Shown piece after piece: positions 37,404 to 49,015 of a stretch of 64,000 bases of DNA; the first letter of the stretch is position 1, and every line of letters starts with the position of its first letter. The position numbers and the translations under genes are program-made. A model generated the notes under the pieces. The model did no database searches, was not told where the DNA came from, and worked only from the letters and a program-made list of their open reading frames with translations. The DNA comes from Monomorium pharaonis (Eukaryota > Arthropoda > Insecta > Hymenoptera > Formicidae), in assembly GCF_013373865.1 (NCBI RefSeq), contig NC_050472.1, positions 20,706,636 through 20,770,635 on the forward strand, written 5' to 3'.

Positions 37404-38980
37404 AAATGAGAAAAAAATAAGAAATTTTTAGTTCCAAAAACGTTTATAAAAAAGATAGTTTATGGAATCTTTGAAAAATATAAAGATAATAAGAGCACTA
37501 ATAATCAACTAAATTTGTACTGCAATTTTTTTTTCTAGATAAAATTAATAGTCATTATAAAACCGTTATATAAATAACAGCTATCTATTTAACAGACAAC
37601 AGCAATCAATTTTCTGGTTAACTTCGCTCGCGCGAGATCACTCATCTATATCTCAGCTCTCTCACAATGTGTCAGTGTCAAATTGTCAGTGTCATCCCGC
37701 TCGATGTCGGGGAAATCTACCCGCGACGTCTACGATATTTCCGTCTAACTTCGCGCGTAAAACAAATTTTTACAATGCGCACGCAAGAGAACGCCTTGCG
37801 TGCGTTTTCGACTCATCAGGAGTACAATGTTTTTCTTAGCTGAACGAGCCGTCCCCTCGTAACGGTCGTTGGCCTTCCCAAGCGGAAAAATCAACACGGC
37901 CAGTTAATTTCATTCCGAATTATGAGAATCGAGTCAGCGATCCTGATTATTTCCTTTCGCGGTACGCACCGCCGCACGAACAGGCTTACAGAAAGATAGA
38001 CAGTCTTACGGAGCGATGGAAAAGTCTATCGTATTATCAAAGATAATAGAATATTAACAGTAGCCATTAACATTTCCAAAGTATAAACTTGAAGGTGCAA
38101 GAAAACATGTGCGTTTTTTAAACTTCATCAAAGCAGAATATCAAAAACCACATTTGACTGACGTTATTATTGCAAAAGATTAATTAAATCTGTAAATAAA
38201 TTAACACTTCGCCAAACGTGCTGTAAATTTAATAACAATATTATTAAATAATCATTGATATACAAGAGATTAAACTAATATAAATAAAAATTTTAGAAGG
38301 CTTCTCTCCATATGAAATACTTAGGGACTGAAGAATCGAGAGTAAGTAGAATAACAAGCATTAATGACAATTCGGCGATTCGGCATATTTAAAGCACGTA
38401 CGATTACCCGCGAAACAGTGTCGCCGTTCCACTCGATCTGCAAAGAACGGACCGCAGGTACTTATGGTCGCTACGTGGAAAAGTGGTGAGACAGGACGAA
38501 GGGGAAATCGGCTGCACGTTACACTTTCAGAGCGTTTTTGCCAATGGTCGAGAGGAGCCAATGAAGTTCTCTTTCGTTTGGTCTTTATGGAACCATCTCC
38601 GTTTTCACGTTCAAGCGGGCAAGAAGTATAAACCGCCGCCGTCGCGCTGCTGCTAAAGCGCCCAGCAACACCAAGCGATAGTTTTTTTTTTTAATCCTAT
38701 GCCGCATTTATATCTATATCGAATTCATAAGATTCCGTTGGACGATCAATCGAAGCATGTAACGTTACAGCGCAGTTTTCGAGGGAAAATCTCGTCTGTT
38801 GAAAGAAGCACCGCAAAAATTCCAAAATAATCGCAATATCATTCCCTCAACGTTCAATAGTGGGATCGTAAAGTAATAAGACTCGTGAACTATCTAATGA
38901 AAGGAGAAATTTTGTAAGTCTATTATTTATCAACGGCTAAGAAAAACTTTAATTAATTATATTTCAGTCTTTTTAATATC

Positions 38981-39185
38981 CACATGGAAAAGATCAATTT
39001 TGCTAAAATATCTAAAAAATTTTATAGTTATAGAAACAAATCTGAAAATAATTTTTTCTCATCATTAAAAGAATTATTAAAAAAAGGTCAGGTGTGTCGA
39101 GGATCTAACAAAATTGCTTTCAGATCTATGTCTAACAAAATTTTTAGATTCTTTAATAAAATCATTCTTTCTTCATACGAAGTGC
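38981..39185. mobile_element. Inverted-repeat element, family 3
   Basis: About 205 bp. The left arm has CAATTTTGCTAAAATATCTA, AAAAATTTTATAG and AAATCTGAAAATAATTTTTT; the right arm, reversed, has GATTTTATTAAAGAATCTAA, AAATTTTGTTAGA and AGATCTGAAAGCAATTTTG. It resembles the arms at 10.5 and 37 kb. A short open frame across it is a by-product of the AT-rich arms, not a gene. Confidence 0.55.
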
Positions 39186-39495
39186 GCAAAGTATCTCTAA
39201 TAATGCAATTTATATATAAAAATCTTTCTCTCATAAAAGAAATTCTCTAACATTAATATAATAACATAAGCACGAGAGAGGCACAGTGTAGAGAAGATAG
39301 ATTAACTTTACTTGGCTACTGTAGGGCGTAGGACACGTAAATCTACGTCAGCGGCATGCAAAGTACAAGATTTGCCGGCTTTCTTGCCTCGCATTTTCCA
39401 ACCAAGGGGGAAAAAAGAGTGGCGTTGAAGCCAAAGTGAAAGGGCCAGGCTAAACTGGCATTTCTAAAAAGAGAGAGAAAGAGAGGTGGCAATAA

Positions 39496-39517
39496 TGTGT
39501 GTGTGTGTGTGTGTGTG
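39496..39517. repeat. (TG)n microsatellite
   Basis: About ten TG units followed by GCGTGTACGTGTGC. Confidence 0.85.
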
Positions 39518-40315
39518 CGTGTACGTGTGCATGCATCGGTGCACTCCCAAAAAGGGGACGCTTAGATACGTCGATGAACAATATTATCATAAATACGTGA
39601 GAAAAGCCGAATTGACTTCCAGATCGCGGCGGCGATTTACTCCCCGCGACGGTGAGGTAATTAGTCACGGCCCCGTAAGCTTCCCCGCGTATATATACGC
39701 CGCCAATTATTTTTATAATCAGCTGTCGTCGCGCTTTCCCGGTTAAATCTATTTGCATCTCGAATCCGCACTATTCGCGCGCGCTCGGGAATAATTTATC
39801 GCGGAAAAATATAAAAGGGATGCGCAACGACGAGGGAGGAGTTGGCGAAGAGGAATATCCCCCCCCCCTCCACCCGTCGCACACCGGACATGTAATGTAC
39901 ATAATTAAACGGATTGATCGGCGGGGCAATTATATGTTGCGCGCGGGCGATATTAATTTCGCCCGGCCATTAATTTACTGACCGACATCGCGCAGGAAAA
40001 TCTATTCCGCGCTGAACGAAAGTCGTCGGATTGGCTGGTGACCCGGCGGCGGGTGAGTGGTAATCGACCCGCGGCAAAAAACCGCTCGATGGCCCGATAA
40101 TTATTGGTAGCAACGTACGACGCGTGGTTCGTTAATTCCGCGGAACGGACTCTCGAGTGTTTCCTTCTGGTTACGGCGAATCACGCTATAAATTATCTAC
40201 CGGCGTTCGCGCACCTGCATCAAGATTCGAGTTTCACTCCGTTTGTCGCGTTAGAGTTTAATAATGTGTTATTAAATAATTTATGTAAACTTAAAATTAG
40301 AGGCAGGCGTATACG

Positions 40316-40515
40316 TACACAGAGAGGATTTCTTTAGATTTCATAAACAGGTCTGTTCGACTATTCCAAAGCATGTGTTTCTTTGGTTATAATAAATTTC
40401 AGATAGATTTCTTTGGATTTAATAAAATTGATTAGAAACAAAGAAATATATGCTTTGTGGAATAGTCGAACAAAACGATTTATTAAATTTGAAGAAATCT
40501 TTCTCTCTCTGTGTA
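40316..40515. mobile_element. Palindromic MITE, family 2, copy 2
   Basis: 200 bp copy of the 37.0 kb element, starting TACACAGAGAGGATTTCTTT and ending CTCTCTCTGTG followed by TA. Both arms carry the GTTCGACTATTCCAAAGCA block and the centre has AAAATTGATTAGAAACAAAG as in copy 1. High similarity between arms and between copies suggests a fairly recent family. Non-coding. Confidence 0.88.
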
Positions 40516-43500
40516 TTAAGAACTTGCTATTATTTTTGACCAGACGGGAAAAACAATTTTTTTTTTAATTTAACGGTTCTTTATTGTTACAGAAGCTACT
40601 CTTGAAAATGTACGGATAATTGTGTTCTATATTTTTGTATTATGCCTACGTGAATTTATTTGTGTGCGTATGTGTGTCACGAAAGAATTATTTAACTTTT
40701 ATTATACGCTTAAGTAAGATTAAAGAAGAGGTTCTCATCATGTAATCGGGAATACGTTTTCATCGTGCACATAATGTTTACCGCGTCTCGTATCACTTAA
40801 TCGTATCGGCCACCCCACAACATGCAATTTGATAAAAAAGATATATTAGCAAAGAATGACGTACAGAAAACACTACACTGATAAATAAAGAGCGAGAGAG
40901 AGAGAGAGAGAGAGAGAAGAATAATATAAGTAAATCGCACCTGCGAAAATTGGTGCTATTCACGTACAACGGGCGATTAATTGCTGGAAATTATAATTAT
41001 CGAACCTAGATCTTAATCGTCCATTAATAAATGCCGAGTTGTCAACACTTTACTTAATTGTCGTAATCGTTAATAATTAATGGTCACATTAAGGTAATTA
41101 TTAAACGATATCACTGCACGCGTAATAATAATAATTAAAAAAAAAAACTGGATCCTACGGAATTTTATTGTTTCTATCGTACCAAGTGATCGTATCGGAT
41201 TAACTCGTCGCTCTTTCGCTGAGAAGTTTCGTGAGAATTCTCTCTCAATTATTTCGTCCGCATAAAACGAAGCTAATACACGCGAAAGTTATCCACGCGT
41301 GGTGACAATCGTGAACGCGTAATTGCGAATCGTAAGTGGCTTTATTCCGCGATTTCACGGCTCGCGAGCTGGTGCAATTGAGAAGAACGATAAAATCGTA
41401 TATAGGACATAATGATATCGCTCGCGGCGCCGAAGGTAATTCGCTATCAACCAGTCAAGCCGGTGCAGCGTTGTTGTCAAAAACAAGCTGCATTCACTCA
41501 TGATTGTGCACCGCGTGCCACCCCATTAACGTTATTACGCGTTCAGACCCGAGAAAAATGCGTTTATATCATCGCCGTCGGAAGAAAGCGCCCCCCTCAT
41601 ATTTATCGCAACGTTCGAAATACAAACTTGTTTCGCCGTGCTCGCAGTGAAAATCCGAAAAGCTGAGTTTTTCCTCCACGTGTCGCGATATAAGGTGACA
41701 CTTGATTACCATCACCGCCGAAATAATTGTCAATTGTTATCTTCGCGAAGGGAAACCTTCGAAAAAAAAAGGGGGGTCTGAAAGTTATCGTTAGCATCAA
41801 CGGAGCGCTTTATTACCGTTTTTATGTTTCGTTTTTAGATCACTTGACAGTACGGGGTCGGTGTTTTTTACGCGCCAATCATTTTCACAGGTTGACGCGC
41901 CGGTTTGCCTTCTTGCCGATTTAGTCGCGGCACGGGTCCATCAGTATGTTTCTTACGCGATCTATCTGCGACGTTCGCAAGAAAATGTACGAAGCAAATC
42001 GAAAGATTAGCGCGATAATTCATTACAGTCGTAACACGCGCTATCTGGATTCGAGGGGCTGGCAACGCGGAAGGAAACAAAGCAAATCAGTGTAAAACGA
42101 AGTAAAAGTGAATTGCAAGGCGAGTCCGAAGATTAATTTTTTTTTAATAACTTATTTCGACTTGACCTTCGGAAACTACTATCTTCAGGAAGCTACCTGT
42201 TAGTCAGTAGTTACCCTCATCTTGTACCATTAAACTTTCTTTGATATAAGACCGAGATCATGATTAAACGTCAACCTCTCGCTCGCCGACGATATAATAC
42301 AAAACTGCAGTCTCGAGTATTAAAGTCAAATGTTTAAAATTAAAAATCGAATTTGTTTAAATAAAATGCTGCGCTCTTATTAATTCGTAAACCAATAGAA
42401 CGTATACGTGTACGTGTAGTGTCATTGTAATTATAAAAAATATTAATCATGATAATAAAAAAATATCCAAACTTATGACGAGAAGAAAATATAAAAAATT
42501 GCAGCGATTTTGAGATGTCGCGTGCACGTGCAATTGTAAATATTCGTTTCAAGCAAATGGGGGGCAACGCGAAAATGTAACCGATTACGATACTTCTTTG
42601 AAATATCAAGTTCATTGCCATCGTGCGATTATCCAGGTATTAATCTTCATCTACGAGCATCGTACGGCGTTATTATTGTACCAGCTACGAGTATAATCAA
42701 CGGTCGCAAAAAAAACAAAGAAGTTGCTCCAAGTTTTTATGCCCGACGACAGCAGTATCAAAGACCGGATTTATCATATCGGGTAATTGACCATTCGGAT
42801 AATACATTTATTTCATTCTAAAACGAAAATCAAAATATGTCGCGCGATTAACGACCAATTATTCCTCCGGATTAAAAATTATCGTTAAAATCACAAAAAA
42901 TATACGCATTACTAAACGTAAAACCGTGTCGTTATACGAGGCTAATTTATCACGCAAATGTCAATTGATTCCGTAAGTCCTGTCAGTTCTTTTAATATTG
43001 TTCTTTTTTCACCCCGTTTTTTCTTATCTTTTTTCTAGCGATTTAATAGAAGATAAAGTATCGATATGCGAATGTTATTACTTTGTTACGAACATAAAAC
43101 CTGTGAGATGAATAATAACGATATAATAAACTGGTCAAACGAGATAATCAGTTCCACTCATGTTATTGTAAAAGCAAATATTTTAAAATTACAATCTTCA
43201 TTAAATATTACTATAACTAAATTTTGTCTAATTGATGTCGGTCAATAAATGTAAAATTCATAAAAGTTTGCACGTAAATTGCATTTTCGAAAAAAAAACC
43301 TATTTTGTAACCCACGAATAACACTCGACGAAGTAATTTTCTACTCGCTGCGGCAAAATTGTGCAAACTACTCGCGTCTATTATACATTCGTTCTGGTAC
43401 ATTTTTGCGACAAAAATCAAGCATGAGACGCAACAGCAGTAATTTAACTTAAATTCTTGTATAACAAGACCTCAGAAATGTAATTGGCTAAAATACACTG

Positions 43501-44328
43501 ACGTACCACCGTTCAAATTTTCCAAGTAAGATCAAAAGAATAATTTCCGTTTACGTTCGGAAGGCGGAACTGTCGGCGCGAATTTCTTTGTTCATCCGTC
43601 GTCGTACAAATATCACAAAAAAGAAGTATAATGTTTATGAACAGATAAAATGCAATCTGCAGACAGGCCAGAAAACGGGGTCAAAAACACCGGCGACAAT
43701 AGTTAAAATAAAGCATTTCTTTGCCATCTAAATTTTCCCAAGAAAATTCTAAAGCCAAATATTTTAATAGTTTAACATTCATTTTCGTTTCTAAAAAATT
43801 CTGCAATTACACTTTGACATATTACGAGTAGGATCAGTAAATATATGACAACAAATCAGCGTTATTGCAAGTTTACAAGTTTAACGCTAGAAACTTTAGC
43901 AATTAATAGTTAGAAATATATCATAATTAAATTTGTTTCTGGACATTTCCTGTTAACAGCAAATGAACATTAACTCTATGAAAAAAATCCGTCAGAAAAA
44001 TGTAAACTCCTTAATCATTTAACATTGCAATTCCACAAACGACGAGTCTCTCAAAATTCCAAAGCAACATTATTAAATATCGCTACATCTAATTTCATCT
44101 ACTCACGCCAGTCATCACGTAGTCAGAAATAGCAACTCACTCGTGACAAAAGTAACTCCAATTTCGTTCACGAAGCAACCAAAATCCCCGGTGCTTTTTA
44201 ATCCCCGTCTCTCGCGCTGACGCCTCTCAAACATCGCCACGTCTTTTTTTAGGCCTAAACGACTCCGTATCGTCGCTCGCCGGGAAATTGCGGCAAGGGG
44301 CCGACAAGGGGGAGAGAGTTCGCGTCGC
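40516..44328. other. Probable intron of the minus-strand gene
   Basis: AT-rich sequence directly downstream of the donor at 44334. I see no acceptor plus open exon here, nor with confidence anywhere at lower coordinates. Confidence 0.4.
40892..40917. repeat. (GA)n microsatellite
   Basis: Uninterrupted GA run in otherwise AT-rich DNA. Confidence 0.88.
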
Positions 44329-44334
44329 ACTTAC

Positions 44335-44511
44335 CTTACTCTGGACATAGTCGAGGGCGAGCATGCAGTCGGAGTATCCGCTCTCGGTCTTGATCGTGGT
44401 GCCACCCTGGCCGGGTCCGGTCGAGCAGAATCCGGAGCCTACGACGCCGACCGGGCCGCCGAGGCCGGCCGCCGCCGCCGCCGCGACGCTGTCCCGGTAC
44501 CAGGGATACAT
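44335..44511 (-). CDS. First coding exon of an unrecognised, transcription-factor-like gene
   Basis: Minus-strand exon of 59 codons, starting at the ATG at 44511-44509 and ending phase 0 at a GTAAGT donor (44334-44329). I chose this start because the frame has a TGA about 29 codons upstream and no other ATG between. The DNA upstream is purine-rich with no acceptor-like pyrimidine tract, so this looks like a first exon with 5' UTR. The peptide opens MYPWYRDS, then an alanine run (residues 10-15), a Gly/Pro/Val-rich linker (17-38), and TTIKTESGYSDCMLALDY near the end. I-K-T-E at 40-43 fits the sumoylation consensus (hydrophobic-K-x-E) common in transcription-factor activation regions. No DNA-binding domain is present; it would lie in later exons, which I do not see. 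Gene identity is unknown, and the transcription-factor label is inferred from composition and CpG-rich promoter context. The context around the ATG (CCG before it) is not a strong initiation match. Confidence 0.6.
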
Positions 44512-46300
44512 CGGGCGTCCCGCGGAGTAATATTCACCGTTTCTCCCCCGAACCTCCCCGGTCCCCGAATTCCACGCGTGTATATTCACTCTCGGTCACT
44601 CGTTTTCTCTCTTGTTTCTTTTAACGCTTTCTCTCTCTCTCTCTCTCTGGGTTTTTTCCTCGCTTTTTACTTCGTTCGCGATCTACGGACGCGACACGCG
44701 GTGCGCGACACCCACCTCACCGCCGATGGTATCACTGCACCGCGGATCGCCGCGCGCGGATATCGCCGCGGTACACACGCCGCGCTCGCGCACTACGACA
44801 AGAACGGTCCGCGCGCGCGAGAACCACCCGTCGTCGTCGTCGTCGCCGTCGTTCAGGTCGAACGGGGAAACGATCCGGACACTAGCATTCGGCGCGCACG
44901 ACGGCCTCGGGATCGCGCACTCCCCGGGTAACTGGAAACTCGCGGCCGCCGGTGGTCATCGAACGTCCGTCACTGACACACGCACGCACATACACACACA
45001 CGCACTCTCCACGGCGATGAATCGAAAAACGTAAACAAAACCGCAAGCGCGCGGCCAATGTGTGACCTTGCGCCGAGATCGCCTCGCGTGTGTTCGTCTG
45101 TCCCTCCCGTCGATTAAATGTTTACCTTTCCTTCGTTCTATTCAGCGTAGTCCGGAGCGTAAGTCTTCCCTCGTCGCACACGCGCGAGGGGCCAGGAAGA
45201 GCTTTTAAAACGCACCGTTTGACACGTGAGAGAGAAGTAGAGTCCGCCGCTGCTTCTGGTGTCGCTGCTGTTACCTTGTCACTGCCACACGCACGGGGAT
45301 CCCCGGCCAACTTCACGACGGACGACGAACGAAGCACGCGAATCGCGTACCCGCCGAAATCGCGAGCGTCTTCTCTCCGTCTCTCTCTCTCTCTCTCCTC
45401 CGCGTTACGCGCGCGGCCAACTTCACTCTCTTCTCTCTCGGCGAGAAGGAAAGTCTCACGCGCTGTCACTCGACGACGACGACGCCGCCACTCGCACACG
45501 AGTCATTCTTCCGACTGGTACAGCTTCTTCGTCCTCGTCCTCCCCCTCCTCCTCCTCCTCCGTCGCCCCTTCGTCCACTCGCTCCGTCGCGACGGAACGC
45601 GAGAACGTGCGGGTCTATCGCGCGGCGATGGTCGTCCTGTCGATCGCCAGCATCAGCCACTCCGGACGGCAGCAACGCGTCGCGTCCGCCAACGCTCATA
45701 ATACATCCGCGCGTTACACGCCGCCTTTAACGCCGGCGGGCGGCGCGACCGCGATCCGAAACCCGCGGCGCGACTCGCGCGCCCGCGGATCGCGCCATCG
45801 TTGCCGCTGATCGTCGACACCCTCGTTGAATCTCGACGCCGAGGGGGAATCAACGCGACCCGAAAAACGGCCTCCTTCGCACTATTTCTTCCCCTCCTTC
45901 CGCCTGTCGCACTGTCTCACTCACTGTCTCTCTCTCTCTCTCTCTATCACGTCAACGTTGACGAGTCCGAGGCACTGTCGTCGCGCCTCCCGCGCGAGAA
46001 GAGCGGGCGCCAACCCCCCCGTTCCCTTTGCTTTCCTCCCTTGCGTTGCGGCCGCCCGAGCCGGGACGCGCAAAAAAAATGCCACCGCGGCAAAGCCCGG
46101 ATATATCGTGAACCGTGAACCGCGGACGCGGTTTCAGCACTGACGCGGGAGCCGCGATTCGAACGACCGTTCGGCCGTGCTCGGCCGTCTCCGGCGGCCC
46201 TCGTGTCCGCCCCTCACGAACCGCCGCCGCCGCCGTCGTGCGGCGCGCCAACTAGCGGTGGAAGACGCGCGGCGAGCAGCGCGGGAGGGCCGTGGTGGGC
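44512..46300 (-). promoter_or_regulatory. CpG-rich promoter / 5' UTR block of the minus-strand gene
   Basis: Dense CpG-rich sequence lies immediately upstream (minus sense) of the only convincing coding exon, interrupted by TC/GA runs at 44631-44648, 45380-45398 and 45926-45945. It contrasts with AT-rich DNA below 44.1 kb. Many overlapping open frames on both strands are what high GC produces and show no recognisable domain. I infer a promoter with 5' UTR; the start site cannot be placed from sequence alone. A further upstream non-coding exon is possible. Confidence 0.45.
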
Positions 46301-46325
46301 GCGGGAAATGCGAGCGCTCTCTCCG

Positions 46326-46329
<4 letters not shown>

Positions 46330-46360
<31 letters not shown>
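46330..46360. repeat. (CT)n microsatellite
   Basis: CT run at the distal edge of the CpG-rich block. Confidence 0.88.
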
Positions 46361-46364
<4 letters not shown>

Positions 46365-46740
46365 CTTGTTTAGGGCGATTCTCTTTGTCTCCCTCCCTTC
46401 CTCGCTCGCTCGCGCCGAAGTGGGAGAGCAACAAGCTTTTCTCGGGCCGAACGATATATCGCGGCACCGCGGATTCGCGTAGAATCCTTCCGTTTTGCAA
46501 CTTTCGGGAAAGGACGGATCGAATGTTGATGTAAGAGAATGTGCAGGAGCATTGACAATGTTGCGCCTATTGCGTCGAGATAATTTCGTTTTAGATCCCC
46601 TTCCACTTCTTCATTCGTTTGCCAAACGGGCGACCAATGTAGCGATCAGCGAAATGTCAAAGCAATTCCCGTTAACTCGTGTTACGAAACTGTTGACACG
46701 TGTAACGGACGAGTTCGAGTCGACATCTCGATAAAGAAGG

Positions 46741-46806
46741 ATAGACTTGCCTATCAAGTAAACATGCGTCTATCTTTCTTTCTAAATAAATAAAGGTATA
46801 GATAAT
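46741..46806. repeat. Possible fragment of the 8.0 kb hairpin family
   Basis: CCTATCAAGTAAACATGCGT followed by CTATCTTT and TAAATAAA resembles the loop-side part of the 8.0 kb hairpin (CCTATCAGGTAAATATATGT, then TTGTCTTTATTTATCTAAG). Only this part is present. Similarity is moderate, so this is tentative. Confidence 0.35.
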
Positions 46807-47749
46807 AAAAACGCGTGACGGTTGAAGCCTCCCGATGAATTGGGAACGATCGGCTCTTCGTCAAACGTTTTCTAATTTCTAATGTAAGAATCATATAAAA
46901 ATTATATATATGTCAAATAGTAACACGTTAAATTTGTTGTGAGATGTGTAACGCGCGAAGCGACGAATCGCGACGTTGCGTAATTATACGGGTGGTTTTC
47001 CTTCAAACTCGTGTAGGTGTGACCGGCAATTTTCTCTCGCGAGTCGAAACGACTGTCCGTCGTGTCCGAAGAACCCTCGAATTCGCAAATCCGCAAAAAC
47101 CTAGCTGAATCACCGCGCGTCGGCCTTGACGTGTAAAAATCTCGCGCCGTGGACACGGAAGGACGAGATTCTGACCTCCTGCGACCTAATTCACAGGCAC
47201 CGTCCTCGACGCGCGTGGAGAAGCTTGAGAAAGGTCGCGCACGCTGTGAAACATCATGCAAAAACCCGCCCCTGAAATGGTCCCCACGAATTCCTGGGGA
47301 ATTTCTTCGGCAGACGCGGAAGAGGGGGAGGAAAAAAACAGTCCTAGGATAAAAAGTCACCCGCCGCGAAGGGGTCGGTGAACCCACGCAGATATATATT
47401 TTAACAACAGCTGATAGTCCTCTCATTCGTGCCCTCACTTGGAGCGACCGTAAGCTTCAGATTTTGACTCAAAACAAACGTTGAACGGAACAAATGTCAG
47501 CATTTTGACATTTTATTAGAATCTGCGGTTAAATTTGTCAACGATAAGAATAGAGTTGTTACCGAATGGACGTAAACGTTCCGCGGACTTAATGGACCGT
47601 GGCACGCGATCAGATTGTCTCTATAAATTAGGCAGGGTTGTTTAAATAAGGCTTAGCTCTTCTAAACCTACCTCTGCCATCGTCGCGCCTCACCATCGAC
47701 CTTGAACCGCACATCCACTTCGCCAACTTGAGATAAAAAGAGAAAGGGA

Positions 47750-47880
47750 GATGTATGATGCCGCCAACCCCCGTGGCGTAGACCAGAAAGGAGCTATAAC
47801 CACAAATCTTATCGCCGGAGACGGAGGAAGACCAGAATGGGGTTGATGGTCATGGTTAGAGGGTCATGGAACTGTCGGTG
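47750..47880. promoter_or_regulatory. Candidate enhancer, copy 1 (Runx + GATA motifs)
   Basis: Contains AACCACAAATCTTATC inside a 23-base block (47792-47814) that is identical to one at 48913-48935. AACCACA matches the Runt/Runx core and CTTATC is the complement of a GATA-factor site (GATAAG). Flanks are also alike in both copies: a CCCCCG-G-GG-GT stretch before, and a GGGGTTG-GGT-GGTTA stretch ending near GTTCCAC after. It lies about 3.3 kb upstream of the minus-strand exon at 44.5 kb. Enhancer function is inferred from motif pairing and conservation after duplication. Confidence 0.4.
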
Positions 47881-48879
47881 TTCCACTTTCTTGAATGCGC
47901 GCGTACTCCCCCACTAATATTATATTTTCATAGGTCAAGTGAGGCATGAAAAGCGAATTACGAGAAACGCCACCCGCGAATGCCGCTCTTTGAAACATCG
48001 ACGGACAGAACCGCCCGTTTTAGACCGACAGATTTGGTTTCATTTATACGATCGCTGTACGACAATTCCCTTGAATATCTTTTCTATCGCGAGATGTAAT
48101 TTTAATATGTCTATTATAATTGGTTACGCACTATTAAATATTAAGGGATCAAATTTAAACCAATTCTTTGAATTAAATAATATTTTGCTAATTTTCATAC
48201 GCATCAAAATGTATTATTCTGCAAAATGTGTACGATTAAGTTACAAAGACACCCTCATCTATGAGTCAATCTATGGGTTGACTCGCTTAGTTTCAAAGTG
48301 AGCAGCGTGCGTATTAACATTTGTGCCTAATAAATAATAGATTTGAGTGAAGTTTAATACATTTTTTAAATTAAATTGTTTGACTCTATTGTCTCAGTTA
48401 AATTAATGATATATTGAGTGGGAGCAATGACGACTACTAATTATAATAAGAAATAAATGCGATTTAAATTTACTGTCAAGATGAGGAGATATATTTAATT
48501 CGACATTTCGAATTTAACGGTTCAAAACAGATCGTGAATATAAGATCGGTCGAATAACGTTATACCATAAGTGCAGCAATCAAAACTGCAAAAAAAAACG
48601 CAACGTTGATTATAAATAACATATTCGCTACTAACAATATCTCGTATTCTGCACGTGCAAGTCAAAGCAAGTCTGTTTGAAACGCGCTTTAAAGAGCTTT
48701 GCCGATCTTAGATGACGATGAGAAGTTAATCGCACACGGATACGTGACAAAGTACCTCATCTTCTCAACGGTCAACGTACGTTCCGGTGAAAAATCAGCG
48801 ACTTTGTGGGTTCATTCACTGGCCATTAATAGATCCTCCGTCCTTCCTTTTCCACGAGGAAAGGAACCACGAGCGGCGA

Positions 48880-49015
48880 TGTTGTCGACCCCCGCGGAGT
48901 GCTCCAAAAACAAGCTATAACCACAAATCTTATCGTCGGGGGGGGAGGGAAGGGAAGGGCGAAGAAGAAGACCTCAAGGGGGGTTGCTGGTTAGGTTAAA
49001 GGGGGAGTTCGTTCC
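48880..49015. promoter_or_regulatory. Candidate enhancer, copy 2 (Runx + GATA motifs)
   Basis: Second copy of the element at 47750-47880, about 1.12 kb further upstream and in the same orientation. The core at 48913-48935 is identical over 23 bases. The following stretch is more diverged, with an added G-run (48937 onward), but keeps the GAAGA...GGGGTTG...GGTTA order. The spacing and spelling of the Runx-type and GATA-type sites are unchanged although the surroundings have drifted. Confidence 0.4.

Noticed and set aside
40378..40392. Resemblance to the start of miR-9 (TCTTTGGTTAT)
   Set aside because: Lies inside a palindromic MITE and matches only 11 bases; the rest differs.
48991..49000. 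Telomere-like TTAGG word
   Set aside because: Only one and a half units, within the duplicated upstream element; no array.
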